DNA from: Ancylobacter pratisalsi
GTDB taxonomy: Bacteria > Pseudomonadota > Alphaproteobacteria > Rhizobiales > Xanthobacteraceae
Assembly: GCF_010669125.1 (NCBI RefSeq)
Contig: NZ_CP048630.1
Location: 310,001-374,000, forward strand
Direction: 5' to 3'
DNA: 64,000 bases
Positions 36,495 through 45,163 of this stretch are shown here, piece after piece; position 1 is the first letter of the stretch; every line of letters starts with the position of its first letter. Made by a program: the position numbers and the translations under genes. The notes beneath the pieces are model-generated. The model ran no database searches and was not told the DNA's origin. It saw only the letters and a program-made list of their open reading frames with translations.

Positions 36495-37991
36495 ATGAAC
36501 CCGTTCGACATCCCCACCCACATCGCCGACGACAGCATCCACGCGCGAACCGTGGCGCATCTGCGCGAGCGTGGGATCGTCCTTCCGACCTTTGCCCAGC
36601 TTGCCGCGCCGGACACGATTCCGGGAGCCACTCGGCAGATGGCCGAAGCAGCGGACAAGGAAGCGCCCGATCCGCGCAACCTGTTCGGCGTGCACTGGTT
36701 CAACAATGCGATGACCGTGGCCGGCCGCAGCGTTCCCGCCTTCACCGAGCTGCCGCGCTCCGTCACCGGCATTGCCGCCCGCATCGTGGTGATGCAGGGC
36801 CGGCATTTCCCGATGATCCATGCGCACAAGGTGCTGGCGGCCTATGCGTGTCTGGCGCCGCGCCTGGTGACCGGCATGTTCGACCCCACCCACCATCGTG
36901 CGGTTTGGCCCTCGACCGGCAACTACTGCCGTGGCGGCGTTGCCATTTCGCGCATCCTCGGCTGCCGCGGCGTCGCGGTGCTGCCGGGCGGCATGAGCGC
37001 GGAACGCTTCAACTGGCTGGAGCAGTGGGTCACCGATCCGTCGGACATCGTCCGCACGCCGGGCACAGAGTCCAACGTGAAGGAAATCTATGACGCCTGC
37101 GCCGAGATGGCGAAGGACGAGACCAACTTCATTCTCAACCAGTTCTCCGAATTCCCGAACTACCTCGCTCATTACGCCATGACCGGCGCCGCCGCAGGCG
37201 CTCTGTTCGAGGCGCTGAGCGTGGGGAAACCGGACTTGCGCCTCGCCGCCTTCGTTGCGGGAACGGGTTCGGCGGGCACGCTGGGTGCAGGCGACCGGCT
37301 GAAGGAACAGTATGGCACCCGCATCGTCGCCATGGAGCCGGAGGAGTGCGCCACGCTGCTCTATAACGGCTTCGGTGAGCACAACATCCAGGGCATCGGT
37401 GACAAACATGTGCCGCTGATCCACAATGTCACCAATACCGACATCGTGGTGGGCGTGTCGGATGCGGCGACCGACGATCTGGCACTGCTTTTCGGTTCGG
37501 AAGTCGGGCGTGCCTATCTCGCCCAGAGACGCGGCATCGACGCCGCCACCATCGAGGGCCTTGCCCAGCTTGGCCTTTCCGGCATCGGCAATGTCCTGGC
37601 CGCGATCAAGACCGCCCGCCGTCTCGACCTCGATGAAAATGACGTCATCCTGACGGTCGCGACCGACGGCGCCGCGCTTTACGAGAGCGAGCGCGCCCAG
37701 CATCTCGGCCGCAAGGGAAATGTGTACGACCAGGTGGATGCGGGTGAGGCCTTCGGACAGCACCTGCTGGGCGCGGGCGCCGACCATGTGCTCGAACTCG
37801 ATCACCGTGATCGCCAGCGCGTGTTCAATCTGGGCTATTACACGTGGGTTGAGCAGCAGGGCATCTCGGTCGAGGACTTCGACCGTCGTCGTCATCAGAG
37901 TTTCTGGCGCGGCCTGCACGAGAACCTAGCCATATTTGACGAACTTATCGTCCGCATGAACCGCGATGTCGGCATCGCCAAGGCGGCGTGA
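36495..37991 (+). CDS. Fold-type II PLP-dependent enzyme of unassigned function
   Basis: 498 residues, start at 36495. It belongs to the tryptophan-synthase-beta/cysteine-synthase fold. The likely PLP lysine is Lys112 in MIHAHKVLAAYACL, a cofactor-binding Asn is Asn143 in STGNYCRGG, and a phosphate-binding GTGSAGTLGAG loop follows. It is much longer than cysteine synthase (~310), with extra ~60 residues at the N-terminus and ~130 at the C-terminus. Candidate reactions are beta-elimination or beta-replacement on an amino acid. First gene of an operon with a CoA-transferase and an LLM oxidoreductase, behind an operator palindrome. Confidence 0.82.
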   Translation: MNPFDIPTHIADDSIHARTVAHLRERGIVLPTFAQLAAPDTIPGATRQMAEAADKEAPDPRNLFGVHWFNNAMTVAGRSVPAFTELPRSVTGIAARIVVMQGRHFPMIHAHKVLAAYACLAPRLVTGMFDPTHHRAVWPSTGNYCRGGVAISRILGCRGVAVLPGGMSAERFNWLEQWVTDPSDIVRTPGTESNVKEIYDACAEMAKDETNFILNQFSEFPNYLAHYAMTGAAAGALFEALSVGKPDLRLAAFVAGTGSAGTLGAGDRLKEQYGTRIVAMEPEECATLLYNGFGEHNIQGIGDKHVPLIHNVTNTDIVVGVSDAATDDLALLFGSEVGRAYLAQRRGIDAATIEGLAQLGLSGIGNVLAAIKTARRLDLDENDVILTVATDGAALYESERAQHLGRKGNVYDQVDAGEAFGQHLLGAGADHVLELDHRDRQRVFNLGYYTWVEQQGISVEDFDRRRHQSFWRGLHENLAIFDELIVRMNRDVGIAKAA

Positions 37992-38001
37992 GGAGACTGG
38001 C

Positions 38002-38994
38002 GTGACCCCCTTAGCCTATTCCGACTTGCGTCAGCGCACCCGCGAGCGCGATCGCAGCCTGCGTGACAAGGTGACGTCGCTTGAAGAGGCGGCGAAGCTT
38101 GTCGGCAATGGCGACCACCTCGCCGTTGGAGGCTGCACGGCCTCACGCACGCCCTTCGCCATGATCTGGGCTCTGGTGCGGGCGCAGAAGCGCGACCTCA
38201 CGGTCTCGCGCTCCATCATGTCCACCGAGGGAGACATATTTTACGCCTCCGGCCTGTCGACGCATCTCATCACCAGCTGGTTCAGCCAGGGCATCGTGTG
38301 GGGTGTCTCGAAGGTGATGCGGGCCTATACCGAGAGCAAACGCGCCCGGTTCGAGGAGTGGAGCCACATGGCGATGGGCCTGCGCTACCGCGCGGGCGCG
38401 ATGGGCGTGCCATTCCTTCCGATGCGTTCGATGCTCGGCTCGGATGTACTCGGCCAGGTGAGCGGTGATGGAGCGGGACCGGCAGATCCGTCATTCGCGG
38501 CGGCCAAGACCATGGAGTGCCCGTTCACGGGCGAGACCCTGCTGGCGGTGCCCGCGCTCAATCCGGACGTCGCCATCATTCACGTCCAGCGCTGCGATGC
38601 CTATGGCAATGCTCAGCTCGATGGCCTGACCTTCATGGACATCGATATCGCGATGGCCGCCAATCGGGTCATCCTCACCACCGAGCGGGTGGTGTCCAAC
38701 GAACAGATCCGCCGCCATCCGGACCAGACAAAGATCGGCTTCTTCACCGTCGACGCCGTCGTCGAAGTTCCCTTCGGCTGCGCCCCGCACGAGTGCTACG
38801 GACTCTATGAGCCGTTTTACAGCCACATGGACCTGTACGCCGAGATGACAGGGCGCGACGCCGAGGCGGGCGCGAAGGCCTATCTCGAGCGCTTCTATCA
38901 CGAGCCCAAGGACTGGGCCGACTATCTCAGTCGTATCGGCATGGCGGAACTGCTGGACGCCCAGCGCCGCGGGAGTGGCATCTATGACGATTGA
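38002..38994 (+). CDS. CoA-transferase, alpha subunit
   Basis: 330 residues from a GTG at 38002 with AGGAG 6 nt upstream. Glutaconate-CoA-transferase-type A subunit: SLEEAAKLVGNGDHLAVGGCTASRTPFAMIWALVRAQKRDLTVSRS, ending with PFGCAPHECYGLYEPFYSHM. The pair also resembles actinobacterial IpdA/IpdB, which hydrolyse a steroid-ring CoA ester, so the reaction may be transfer or ring hydrolysis. Overlaps the beta-subunit gene by 11 nt. Confidence 0.88.
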   Translation: MTPLAYSDLRQRTRERDRSLRDKVTSLEEAAKLVGNGDHLAVGGCTASRTPFAMIWALVRAQKRDLTVSRSIMSTEGDIFYASGLSTHLITSWFSQGIVWGVSKVMRAYTESKRARFEEWSHMAMGLRYRAGAMGVPFLPMRSMLGSDVLGQVSGDGAGPADPSFAAAKTMECPFTGETLLAVPALNPDVAIIHVQRCDAYGNAQLDGLTFMDIDIAMAANRVILTTERVVSNEQIRRHPDQTKIGFFTVDAVVEVPFGCAPHECYGLYEPFYSHMDLYAEMTGRDAEAGAKAYLERFYHEPKDWADYLSRIGMAELLDAQRRGSGIYDD

Positions 38995-39790
38995 AGCCGC
39001 GCGCACCGGCCTCGCCGGCGCCCTCGCATCCCGGAGCTACACCGCCTCGGAGTTGCTCGGGGTGATGAGCGCACGCCTGCTCAAGGATGGGCAGACCGTC
39101 TTCGCCGGCGTTGGCATTCCCCTGCTCGCCGCCATTCTTGCACAGAAGACTCACGCACCTGGGCTAACCATCCTTTTTGAGGGCGGAGTCATCGGTCCGT
39201 TCGTGGAGGCGGGCAAGCTGCCGCCTTCCACCAATGAGCAGCGCTGCACGCGCCGCGCCAACATGCTGGTGTCGATCACCGAGGTGCTGCTGATGCTGCA
39301 GCGCGGCTATGTCGATGTCGGGTTCATGGGCGGCGCGCAGATCGACCGCTATGGCAATCTCAACTCTTCCTTCATTGGCGACCCGGCCAACCCAAAGATA
39401 CGGCTGCCGGGGACGGGCGGTGGCAACGACATCGCCAGCCTCGCGGATATGATCGTCGCCATGAAGCATGAAAAACGCCGCTTCGTGGAGAAGGTCGACT
39501 TCATCACCAGCCCGGGTTTCATCAATGGTGGCAGGACGCGCGCCGAGGCCGGCCTGCCGGCGGGCGGCATGTTCCGCGTGGTGACGGACCTCGGCATTCT
39601 TGGGTTTGACGAGGAGAACCGCGAAATGATGGTGCTCGCCCTTCATCCCGGCGTGACCGCGGCGGACATCAAGGCCAATACCGGATTTGAACTGCCAGTG
39701 CCGGCGGACGTTCCCACCACCGAGGCACCCGCGATGGAAGAGCTCGCCATCCTGCGCGAGCTTGACCCGGAACAGCTCTACACGGCCTGA
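38984..39790 (+). CDS. CoA-transferase, beta subunit
   Basis: 268 residues from the ATG at 38984. VFAGVGIPLLAAILAQKTHAPGLTILFEGGVIGPF is the GctB/IpdB-type core. The glutamate in LFEGG is at the place of the catalytic Glu of glutaconate CoA-transferase beta, so a transferase mechanism is possible. VDVGFMGGAQIDRYGNLNSSFIG is also conserved. The 11 nt overlap with the alpha gene implies a heteromeric complex. Confidence 0.88.
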   Translation: MTIEAARTGLAGALASRSYTASELLGVMSARLLKDGQTVFAGVGIPLLAAILAQKTHAPGLTILFEGGVIGPFVEAGKLPPSTNEQRCTRRANMLVSITEVLLMLQRGYVDVGFMGGAQIDRYGNLNSSFIGDPANPKIRLPGTGGGNDIASLADMIVAMKHEKRRFVEKVDFITSPGFINGGRTRAEAGLPAGGMFRVVTDLGILGFDEENREMMVLALHPGVTAADIKANTGFELPVPADVPTTEAPAMEELAILRELDPEQLYTA

Positions 39791-39822
39791 AGGCCACCTC
39801 TTAACGTGCAGCGGAGACGATC

Positions 39823-40767
39823 ATGAGTGGCCCGGCCTACGGCGTGGCGATGCGCAACTTCACCCGGTTTCCCGAGATGCCGGACGCGGGAGCGCTGATC
39901 GATTACGGCGTGCGGATGGAGGAACTGGGATTCGAGTCGCTCTGGGTCTGGGACCATATCCTTCTGGGTACCGACCCGAACTTCCCCATCATCGACTCGC
40001 TGGCCCTGCTGACCGCCGTCGCGGCGCGCACGAAGAGCATCAAGATCGGCACCGGCGTACTGGTCCTGCCACTACGCAATCCGGTGACGCTCGCCAAGCA
40101 ACTCTCCTCAATTGACCTGATTTCCAATGGTCGGCTGATGCTCGGCGCCGCGGTTGGCTGGTACAAGCGCGAGTTCGACGCCGTCGGCATTCCCTTTGAG
40201 CGTCGCGGCAAGATCATGGACCGCAACCTCGATATCCTGCGCCAGCTCTGGACGCAGGATTCAGTCACCGGCCAATGGGATGAGCTGAACCTGCGCAATG
40301 CGGTCATGTTCCCCAAGCCGGTGCAGAAGCCGCACCCGCCCATTCTCATCGGCGGGTATGTCGACGTGGTGCTCAAGCGCGTCGCCAAGCGCGGTGATGG
40401 CTGGCTGACCTATTTCTATACGCCGGAAGGCTACAACGAGGCTTGGGCGAAGATTTCTGCCTTCGCCGAAGAGGAAGGCCGCGATCCCGCCTCGCTCTAC
40501 AGCCTCAACCAGTTGCCCATCTATGTTGGCCCGCGTGATGTCGGCATGCCGAAGATGACCGAATGGTTGAACGCGGAATGGGACCTCTCGAAGGGCTCGC
40601 TCTCTACCTTCGACAGCGCCATCGTCGGCACGCCAGCCGAATGCGCCGAGCAGATTGCCAGGCACGTCGAGACCGGTGTGAAAAAGATCGTCTTCGTGCC
40701 GTATCGGTACGAGAAGGAACAGGTCGATCTGCTGGCCCACGAAGTGCTGCCGCTACTGCGCAAGTGA
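39823..40767 (+). CDS. LLM class flavin/F420-dependent oxidoreductase
   Basis: 314 residues, luciferase-like TIM barrel: GVRMEELGFESLWVWDHILLGTDP, SIKIGTGVLVLPLRNPVTLAKQLSSIDLISNGRLMLGAAVGWYKREFDAVGI, KPHPPILIGGYVDVVLKRVAKRGDGWL. These features place it in the family that includes F420-dependent reductases and FMN-dependent monooxygenases; sequence inspection alone does not settle the cofactor. The FO synthase gene 280 nt beyond makes F420 a real candidate. Last gene of its operon, followed by an intrinsic terminator. Confidence 0.9.
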   Translation: MSGPAYGVAMRNFTRFPEMPDAGALIDYGVRMEELGFESLWVWDHILLGTDPNFPIIDSLALLTAVAARTKSIKIGTGVLVLPLRNPVTLAKQLSSIDLISNGRLMLGAAVGWYKREFDAVGIPFERRGKIMDRNLDILRQLWTQDSVTGQWDELNLRNAVMFPKPVQKPHPPILIGGYVDVVLKRVAKRGDGWLTYFYTPEGYNEAWAKISAFAEEEGRDPASLYSLNQLPIYVGPRDVGMPKMTEWLNAEWDLSKGSLSTFDSAIVGTPAECAEQIARHVETGVKKIVFVPYRYEKEQVDLLAHEVLPLLRK

Positions 40768-40792
40768 GTGGCCGGCACGACCCGTTGCAGAG

Positions 40793-40819
40793 AACGCCGG
40801 CTGCAAGGCCGGCGTTTTT
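40793..40819 (+). terminator. Rho-independent terminator after the LLM oxidoreductase gene
   Basis: 9-bp stem AACGCCGGC (40793-40801) and GCCGGCGTT (40808-40816), 6-nt loop, then T residues. It ends the PLP/CoA-transferase/LLM unit before the convergent fbiC. Confidence 0.88.
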
Positions 40820-41044
40820 CGTCTGGGGGCATGCGGCGCCGCAATGAGCGAAGGAGCGCGGCGGTTAGTCGCCGCGGCCAGGCGCCGCTTGGCTGCAGCC
40901 AAAGTCTGTCGGGATGTCGCATACCCCTTGTTGGGGACAAAGCCCTGAAGCTGTCTTCCGTCGCCTCCCCCCGCGTTCATCCGCATCACCCGCGCGGAAC
41001 GCATCACCACAACTGAGACCGGCGGCCGCGCCGGGACCGGCCGT

Positions 41045-43480
41045 TCAGCCTCGGGCGGCGCGACTGCCGATCTTAGCGAACTTCCCGGCCGCGGCTTCCA
41101 CGCGGGGTTTCAACGCCTCAGCGGCGTAAGAGCGCTGCTTCTGCCGCGACGGTGCATCGCCATAGGCCGTCGTGCGCTGGCGCGCGAGGCGTCCGGCCGC
41201 GCGGATAGCCGCCTCCATCCGGTCTGGCGGGAACTCCTGACCATGAGAGCCCCCAGCGGCACGACTGATCGATTCATCCATCAGCGTGCCGCCGATATCG
41301 TTCGCCCCCGACTTCAGGGCGGCGACAAGGCCGCCCTCACCGAGCTTCACCCAGCTGGCCTGAATGTTGGGAATCAACGGGTTGAGTACCAGCCGCCCGA
41401 CCGCGTGCATCAGCAGCGCCTCACGCCGGCTGGGGCCCTGCCGTGTGCCACCCTTCAAATAGAGCGGCGCCTCCATGTGCAGGAAGGGCAGAGGGACAAA
41501 TTCGGTGATGCCACCGGTTTCCGCCTGAAGATGGCGCAGCCGCAAAAGATGGCGCGCCCAGTGCCGATAGTGCTCCACATGGCCGAACATGATGGTCGAG
41601 GTCGTCTTCAGTCCGACACGATGTGCCGCGGCGACGGTCTCCAGCCATTCGGCTGTGTTGAGCTTGTCCGGGCAGATCACAGCGCGAACCTCGTCGTCGA
41701 GGATCTCAGCTGCGGTTCCCGGCAGCGTGCCCAATCCCGCCTCTTTCAGCCGCAGCAGGAACTCCGGGACCGGAATGTCGAGCGTTGACGCCCCATGCCG
41801 CACTTCCAGCGCTGAGAACGCGTGAATGTGCATGTCCGGTACCGCCTGCTTCACGGCCCGGACGATGGCGAGGTAGGTTTCCCCCGAGAAATCCGGATGG
41901 ATGCCGCCCTGCATGCAGACCTCGGTCGCCCCACGCTCCCAGGCTTCGCGCGCACGACGCTGGATCTCGGCGAGGTCGAGCTCATACGGCTTGCCGCGCA
42001 GATGTTCGTTCTGCTTGCCCTTTGAGAAGGCGCAGAAGCCGCAGCGGTAGGCGCAGACATTGGTGTAATTGATGTTGCGCGTGACGACATAGGACACGGT
42101 CTCGCCCACCATGCGCCGCCGCAACTCGTCCGCCGCCTCACCCACGCGCAAGGCCTCGTCCCCGCGCGCCTCGAACAGCCGCACGATCTCGGGTTCGGAC
42201 AGTTCGTGCCCGTCGAATGCCCTGTCGAACAAGACGTCGAGATGCCGGCCCTCGCCTGCAATTGCGGGACTCACAGGCCATTCGATGACGGTCTCGTCGA
42301 AATCCTCGCCCTCACCGACCCGCCAGCCGCTCTCATGGGCGAACCCGCCGGCATCGGCGCGGTGTAGCGCATGAGGTCTGATGGCTTCGTCGAGCCAGCT
42401 TCCTGCCGCGTGGAGAAAGGCAGGATAGACAGCGAGCCTAGGCGCCAACACCTTGCCGGCCCTAGCCGTCGCATTGGCGAGCGCGGCAAGCGCGGGCCAG
42501 GGCGCTTCCGGGTTCACGTGGTCGGGGGTCACTGGAGAGACCCCGCCCCAGTCGTTAATGCCTGCGTCGATGAGGGCCTTGAGGCCCTCCGGCTGAAGAT
42601 TGGGTGGGGCCTGCACCGAGACATCGGTACCGAGGATCAACCGCGCCACGGCCACGGTCCACAGATGATCTTCCAGAGTAGGCTCGGGAGCGCCAGCCAT
42701 CCGGGTCCCGACCTTGGCACGGAAGTTCTGGATGATGACTTCCTGCACATGCCCGTGGCGCTCATGGCTGTCGCGGATGGCAAGCAGGGCGTCGATCCGT
42801 TCCTCGCGGGTCTCGCCAATGCCGATGAGCAGGCCGGTCGTGAAAGGCACGCGAGCCCGACCCGCCGCCTCCAGCGTCGCCAGACGCACCAACGGCTCTT
42901 TGTCCGGCGAGCCGAAATGCGGGCCTCCGCGCGCCGACAGCCGCGCCGACGTGGTCTCGATCATCATGCCCTGTGAGGCGGAGACGGAGCGCAGAACACG
43001 CAGCTCATCCTCGCTCATCACACCGGCATTGAGGTGAGGTAGCAAGCCCGTCTCTTTGAGAACCAAGCCAGCCATGGCAGCGAGATAGTCGAGCGTCGAA
43101 GTATAGCCCAGTGCCGCGAGTTCCTCGCGCACCACCTTGTACCGAAGCTCAGGCTTGTCTCCGAGGGTGAACAACGCCTCGTCACAGCCAACGCGCGCGC
43201 CCGCGCGCGCGATCTCCAGCACCTCCTCCGGTGTCAGGAAGGCCCGCTGCCCCTTACGGGGCGGATGGGCAAAGGTGCAGTAGCGGCACACATCGCGGCA
43301 GAGCTGGGTGAGCGGGATGAACACCTTGCGCGACACCGTAACGGTGCTACCAAAACCGGTGTCGCGTCGCCGCGCCGCCGCATCCATCAGTGTGGGCAGA
43401 TCGACCCAGTCCGCCAGCGCCCGTGCCTCGGCCGAGGCAAGTCTCGCCCCGGCAGCCGCCGCCTCCAGCCGTTGCCGCAT
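41045..43480 (-). CDS. fbiC: FO synthase, fused CofG/CofH (F420 biosynthesis)
   Basis: 811-residue fusion of two radical SAM enzymes that together make the deazaflavin FO from tyrosine and 5-amino-6-ribitylaminouracil. The CofG half has the Cx3Cx2C cluster motif at Cys61, Cys65, Cys68 (QLCRDVCRYCTFAHPP). The CofH half has it at Cys476, Cys480, Cys483 (NVCAYRCGFCAFSKGK). MQGGIHPDFSGETY and PNIQASWVKLG are CofH signatures. The fused form is the actinobacterial type; in alphaproteobacteria it is patchy. It starts 5 nt after pxpA. CofC/CofD/CofE genes are not in the window. Confidence 0.96.
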   Translation of the reverse strand: MRQRLEAAAAGARLASAEARALADWVDLPTLMDAAARRRDTGFGSTVTVSRKVFIPLTQLCRDVCRYCTFAHPPRKGQRAFLTPEEVLEIARAGARVGCDEALFTLGDKPELRYKVVREELAALGYTSTLDYLAAMAGLVLKETGLLPHLNAGVMSEDELRVLRSVSASQGMMIETTSARLSARGGPHFGSPDKEPLVRLATLEAAGRARVPFTTGLLIGIGETREERIDALLAIRDSHERHGHVQEVIIQNFRAKVGTRMAGAPEPTLEDHLWTVAVARLILGTDVSVQAPPNLQPEGLKALIDAGINDWGGVSPVTPDHVNPEAPWPALAALANATARAGKVLAPRLAVYPAFLHAAGSWLDEAIRPHALHRADAGGFAHESGWRVGEGEDFDETVIEWPVSPAIAGEGRHLDVLFDRAFDGHELSEPEIVRLFEARGDEALRVGEAADELRRRMVGETVSYVVTRNINYTNVCAYRCGFCAFSKGKQNEHLRGKPYELDLAEIQRRAREAWERGATEVCMQGGIHPDFSGETYLAIVRAVKQAVPDMHIHAFSALEVRHGASTLDIPVPEFLLRLKEAGLGTLPGTAAEILDDEVRAVICPDKLNTAEWLETVAAAHRVGLKTTSTIMFGHVEHYRHWARHLLRLRHLQAETGGITEFVPLPFLHMEAPLYLKGGTRQGPSRREALLMHAVGRLVLNPLIPNIQASWVKLGEGGLVAALKSGANDIGGTLMDESISRAAGGSHGQEFPPDRMEAAIRAAGRLARQRTTAYGDAPSRQKQRSYAAEALKPRVEAAAGKFAKIGSRAARG

Positions 43481-43485
43481 TGGCT

Positions 43486-44262
43486 TCAGCCCTTCATCAT
43501 CTCAGGTATCGTCACCAACTCAACACCCGCCTTGCGCAGCGCCTCGCAGCAAGACTGCGCCACCGCAATCGCGGTGGGCTCGTCGCCATGGATACACAGC
43601 GAATCGAATTTGGTCGGCATTTTCTTGCCGTTGACGGAGATGATCTCACCATCCAGCACCATGCGGACCGTACGTTCGGCGGCGAGCTTGGGATCCTTGA
43701 TGACCGCACGCGGATCGGTGCGGGTGAGCAGATTGCCCTCGTCATCATAAAGCCGATCGATGAACGCTTCGCGCGCCAGCGGCAGGCCAAGGTCGGTCGC
43801 CGCCTTCTCCATCTGGGACTGCGACAGGGCGAGATAATAGAGGGAAGGGTCCACGGTCTTGATCGCGCGACCGATGGCCATCGCGTAGTCACGGTCGATG
43901 GCGCACATATTGTTCAGCGCGCCGTGTGGCTTCACATGGGTCACCTTGATGCCCGCATAGGCCGCCATGCCGGCGAGCGCGCCGAGCTGATAGGCGACGA
44001 GGTATTCGAGATCGTTGGCGTTCATGCGGATCTGCCGGCGCCCGAAGCCCCATACATCGTTAAAACCTGGATGGGCGCCGATCGAGACGCCGCGTTCCTT
44101 GGCCTTCAGGCAGACCTCGCGCATGACCGTCGCGTCGCCGCCATGCTGGCCGCAGGCGACGTTCACGCTCTGAACGATGCTCAGGATCGCGTCGTCATTG
44201 CCGATGTTGTAGTGCCCATAGCCCTCTCCCATATCGGCATTGATGTTGATGCGCACCGCCAC
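43486..44262 (-). CDS. pxpA: 5-oxoprolinase subunit A (LamB/YcsF family)
   Basis: 258 residues from a GTG at 44262 with AAGGAG upstream. Family motifs ININADMGEGYGHYNIGNDDAILSIVQSVNVACGQHGGD, IGAHPGFNDVWGFGRR and VKPHGALNNMCA are clear. PxpA with PxpB and PxpC hydrolyses 5-oxoproline to glutamate with ATP. The LNAD-type core differs slightly from enterobacterial PxpA (GQHGGD in place of GFHAGD), so a related cyclic amide is possible. Divergent from pxpB, and followed after 5 nt by fbiC. Confidence 0.92.
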   Translation of the reverse strand: MAVRININADMGEGYGHYNIGNDDAILSIVQSVNVACGQHGGDATVMREVCLKAKERGVSIGAHPGFNDVWGFGRRQIRMNANDLEYLVAYQLGALAGMAAYAGIKVTHVKPHGALNNMCAIDRDYAMAIGRAIKTVDPSLYYLALSQSQMEKAATDLGLPLAREAFIDRLYDDEGNLLTRTDPRAVIKDPKLAAERTVRMVLDGEIISVNGKKMPTKFDSLCIHGDEPTAIAVAQSCCEALRKAGVELVTIPEMMKG

Positions 44263-44331
44263 GAGCCCTCTCCTTATTGCTGTACGTTCGCGATATTAAC
44301 ATCTTAAATAATAATGGATTTCAAGATCAAA

Positions 44332-44349
44332 CGTACTAACATTAGTACG
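44332..44349. promoter_or_regulatory. Palindromic operator, site 2 (pxpA-fbiC / pxpBC-gntR)
   Basis: CGTACTAACATTAGTACG: perfect 7-bp arms CGTACTA and TAGTACG around ACAT, in an AT-rich pocket of the pxpA/pxpB divergent gap. Centre 64 nt before the pxpB ATG and 78 nt before the pxpA GTG. Matches site 1 at 36425-36442. TAGTAC in the right arm lies where a -10 for pxpB could be (TTTCAA at 44319-44324 as a -35). Confidence 0.7.
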
Positions 44350-44404
44350 ATTGCCGCAACGGCCGGTAGCGGCCCGCGCGCGCGCCGACGCAGGCGGAGG
44401 AGCC

Positions 44405-45163
44405 ATGACCGGATCGACAGAGCCGACGGACAGGCGCATTGGCGCGCTCGCGCGCTTTCTGCCCGTGGGTGACACGGCATTCGCGGTGGAATTCGGTGAC
44501 CGTATTGCACCCGAAATCAATGCCCTGGTCCACCGCGCCGCCGCCGTACTGGCCGAGGCCGCGCCCGAAGGCATGGTCGAGACGGTGCCGAGTTTCCGCT
44601 CCCTGCTGGTGAACTATGACCCACGCGCAACGTCGGCCGCCACGCTTCAGCGCGTTCTCGGCGACCTCGATCTCGGCGAAACCGTGCAGGGCGAACTTCA
44701 ACGCATATGGCGGATACCCGTGCTTTATGGTGGTGAAGCGGGGCCGGACCTCGACGCGGTAGCATCGGCCACCGGTCTTTCGAGCGATGAGGTGATCACC
44801 CGCCACTCAGGCGAGGTCTACCGGGTTTACGTACAGGGGTTCCTGCCCGGCTTCGCCTATCTGGGAGACATCGTTCCCGAACTCGATCTGCCGCGCCTCA
44901 CGACGCCCCGCGTCCGGGTACCGCCGGGGTCGGTCGCCATTGCGCAGCGCATGACCGGTATCTATCCGGTAGCCTCGCCGGGCGGCTGGCGGCTTCTCGG
45001 CAATACGCCGGTTCGGCTGTTCGATCCTACGCAGTCGCCACCGACATTGTTCGCGCCGGGCGATGGCGTGCGGTTCGTGCCGGTCGATGCGCAGAGCCAC
45101 GCTGCCATCCAGCGGAAGGTGGCAGAAGGCGCCTATGTGCCTGACCAGGAGGGGGCGGCATGA
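44405..45163 (+). CDS. pxpB: 5-oxoprolinase subunit B (KipI family)
   Basis: 252 residues from the ATG at 44405, with GGAGGAG just upstream. RFLPVGDTAFAVEFGDRI, VQGFLPGFAYLGDIVPELDLPRLTTPRVRVPPGSVAIAQRMTGIYPVASPGGWRLLGNTP is the KipI/PxpB core. Partner of PxpC in the ATP-dependent opening of the lactam. The stop overlaps the pxpC start (ATGA). Confidence 0.93.
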   Translation: MTGSTEPTDRRIGALARFLPVGDTAFAVEFGDRIAPEINALVHRAAAVLAEAAPEGMVETVPSFRSLLVNYDPRATSAATLQRVLGDLDLGETVQGELQRIWRIPVLYGGEAGPDLDAVASATGLSSDEVITRHSGEVYRVYVQGFLPGFAYLGDIVPELDLPRLTTPRVRVPPGSVAIAQRMTGIYPVASPGGWRLLGNTPVRLFDPTQSPPTLFAPGDGVRFVPVDAQSHAAIQRKVAEGAYVPDQEGAA

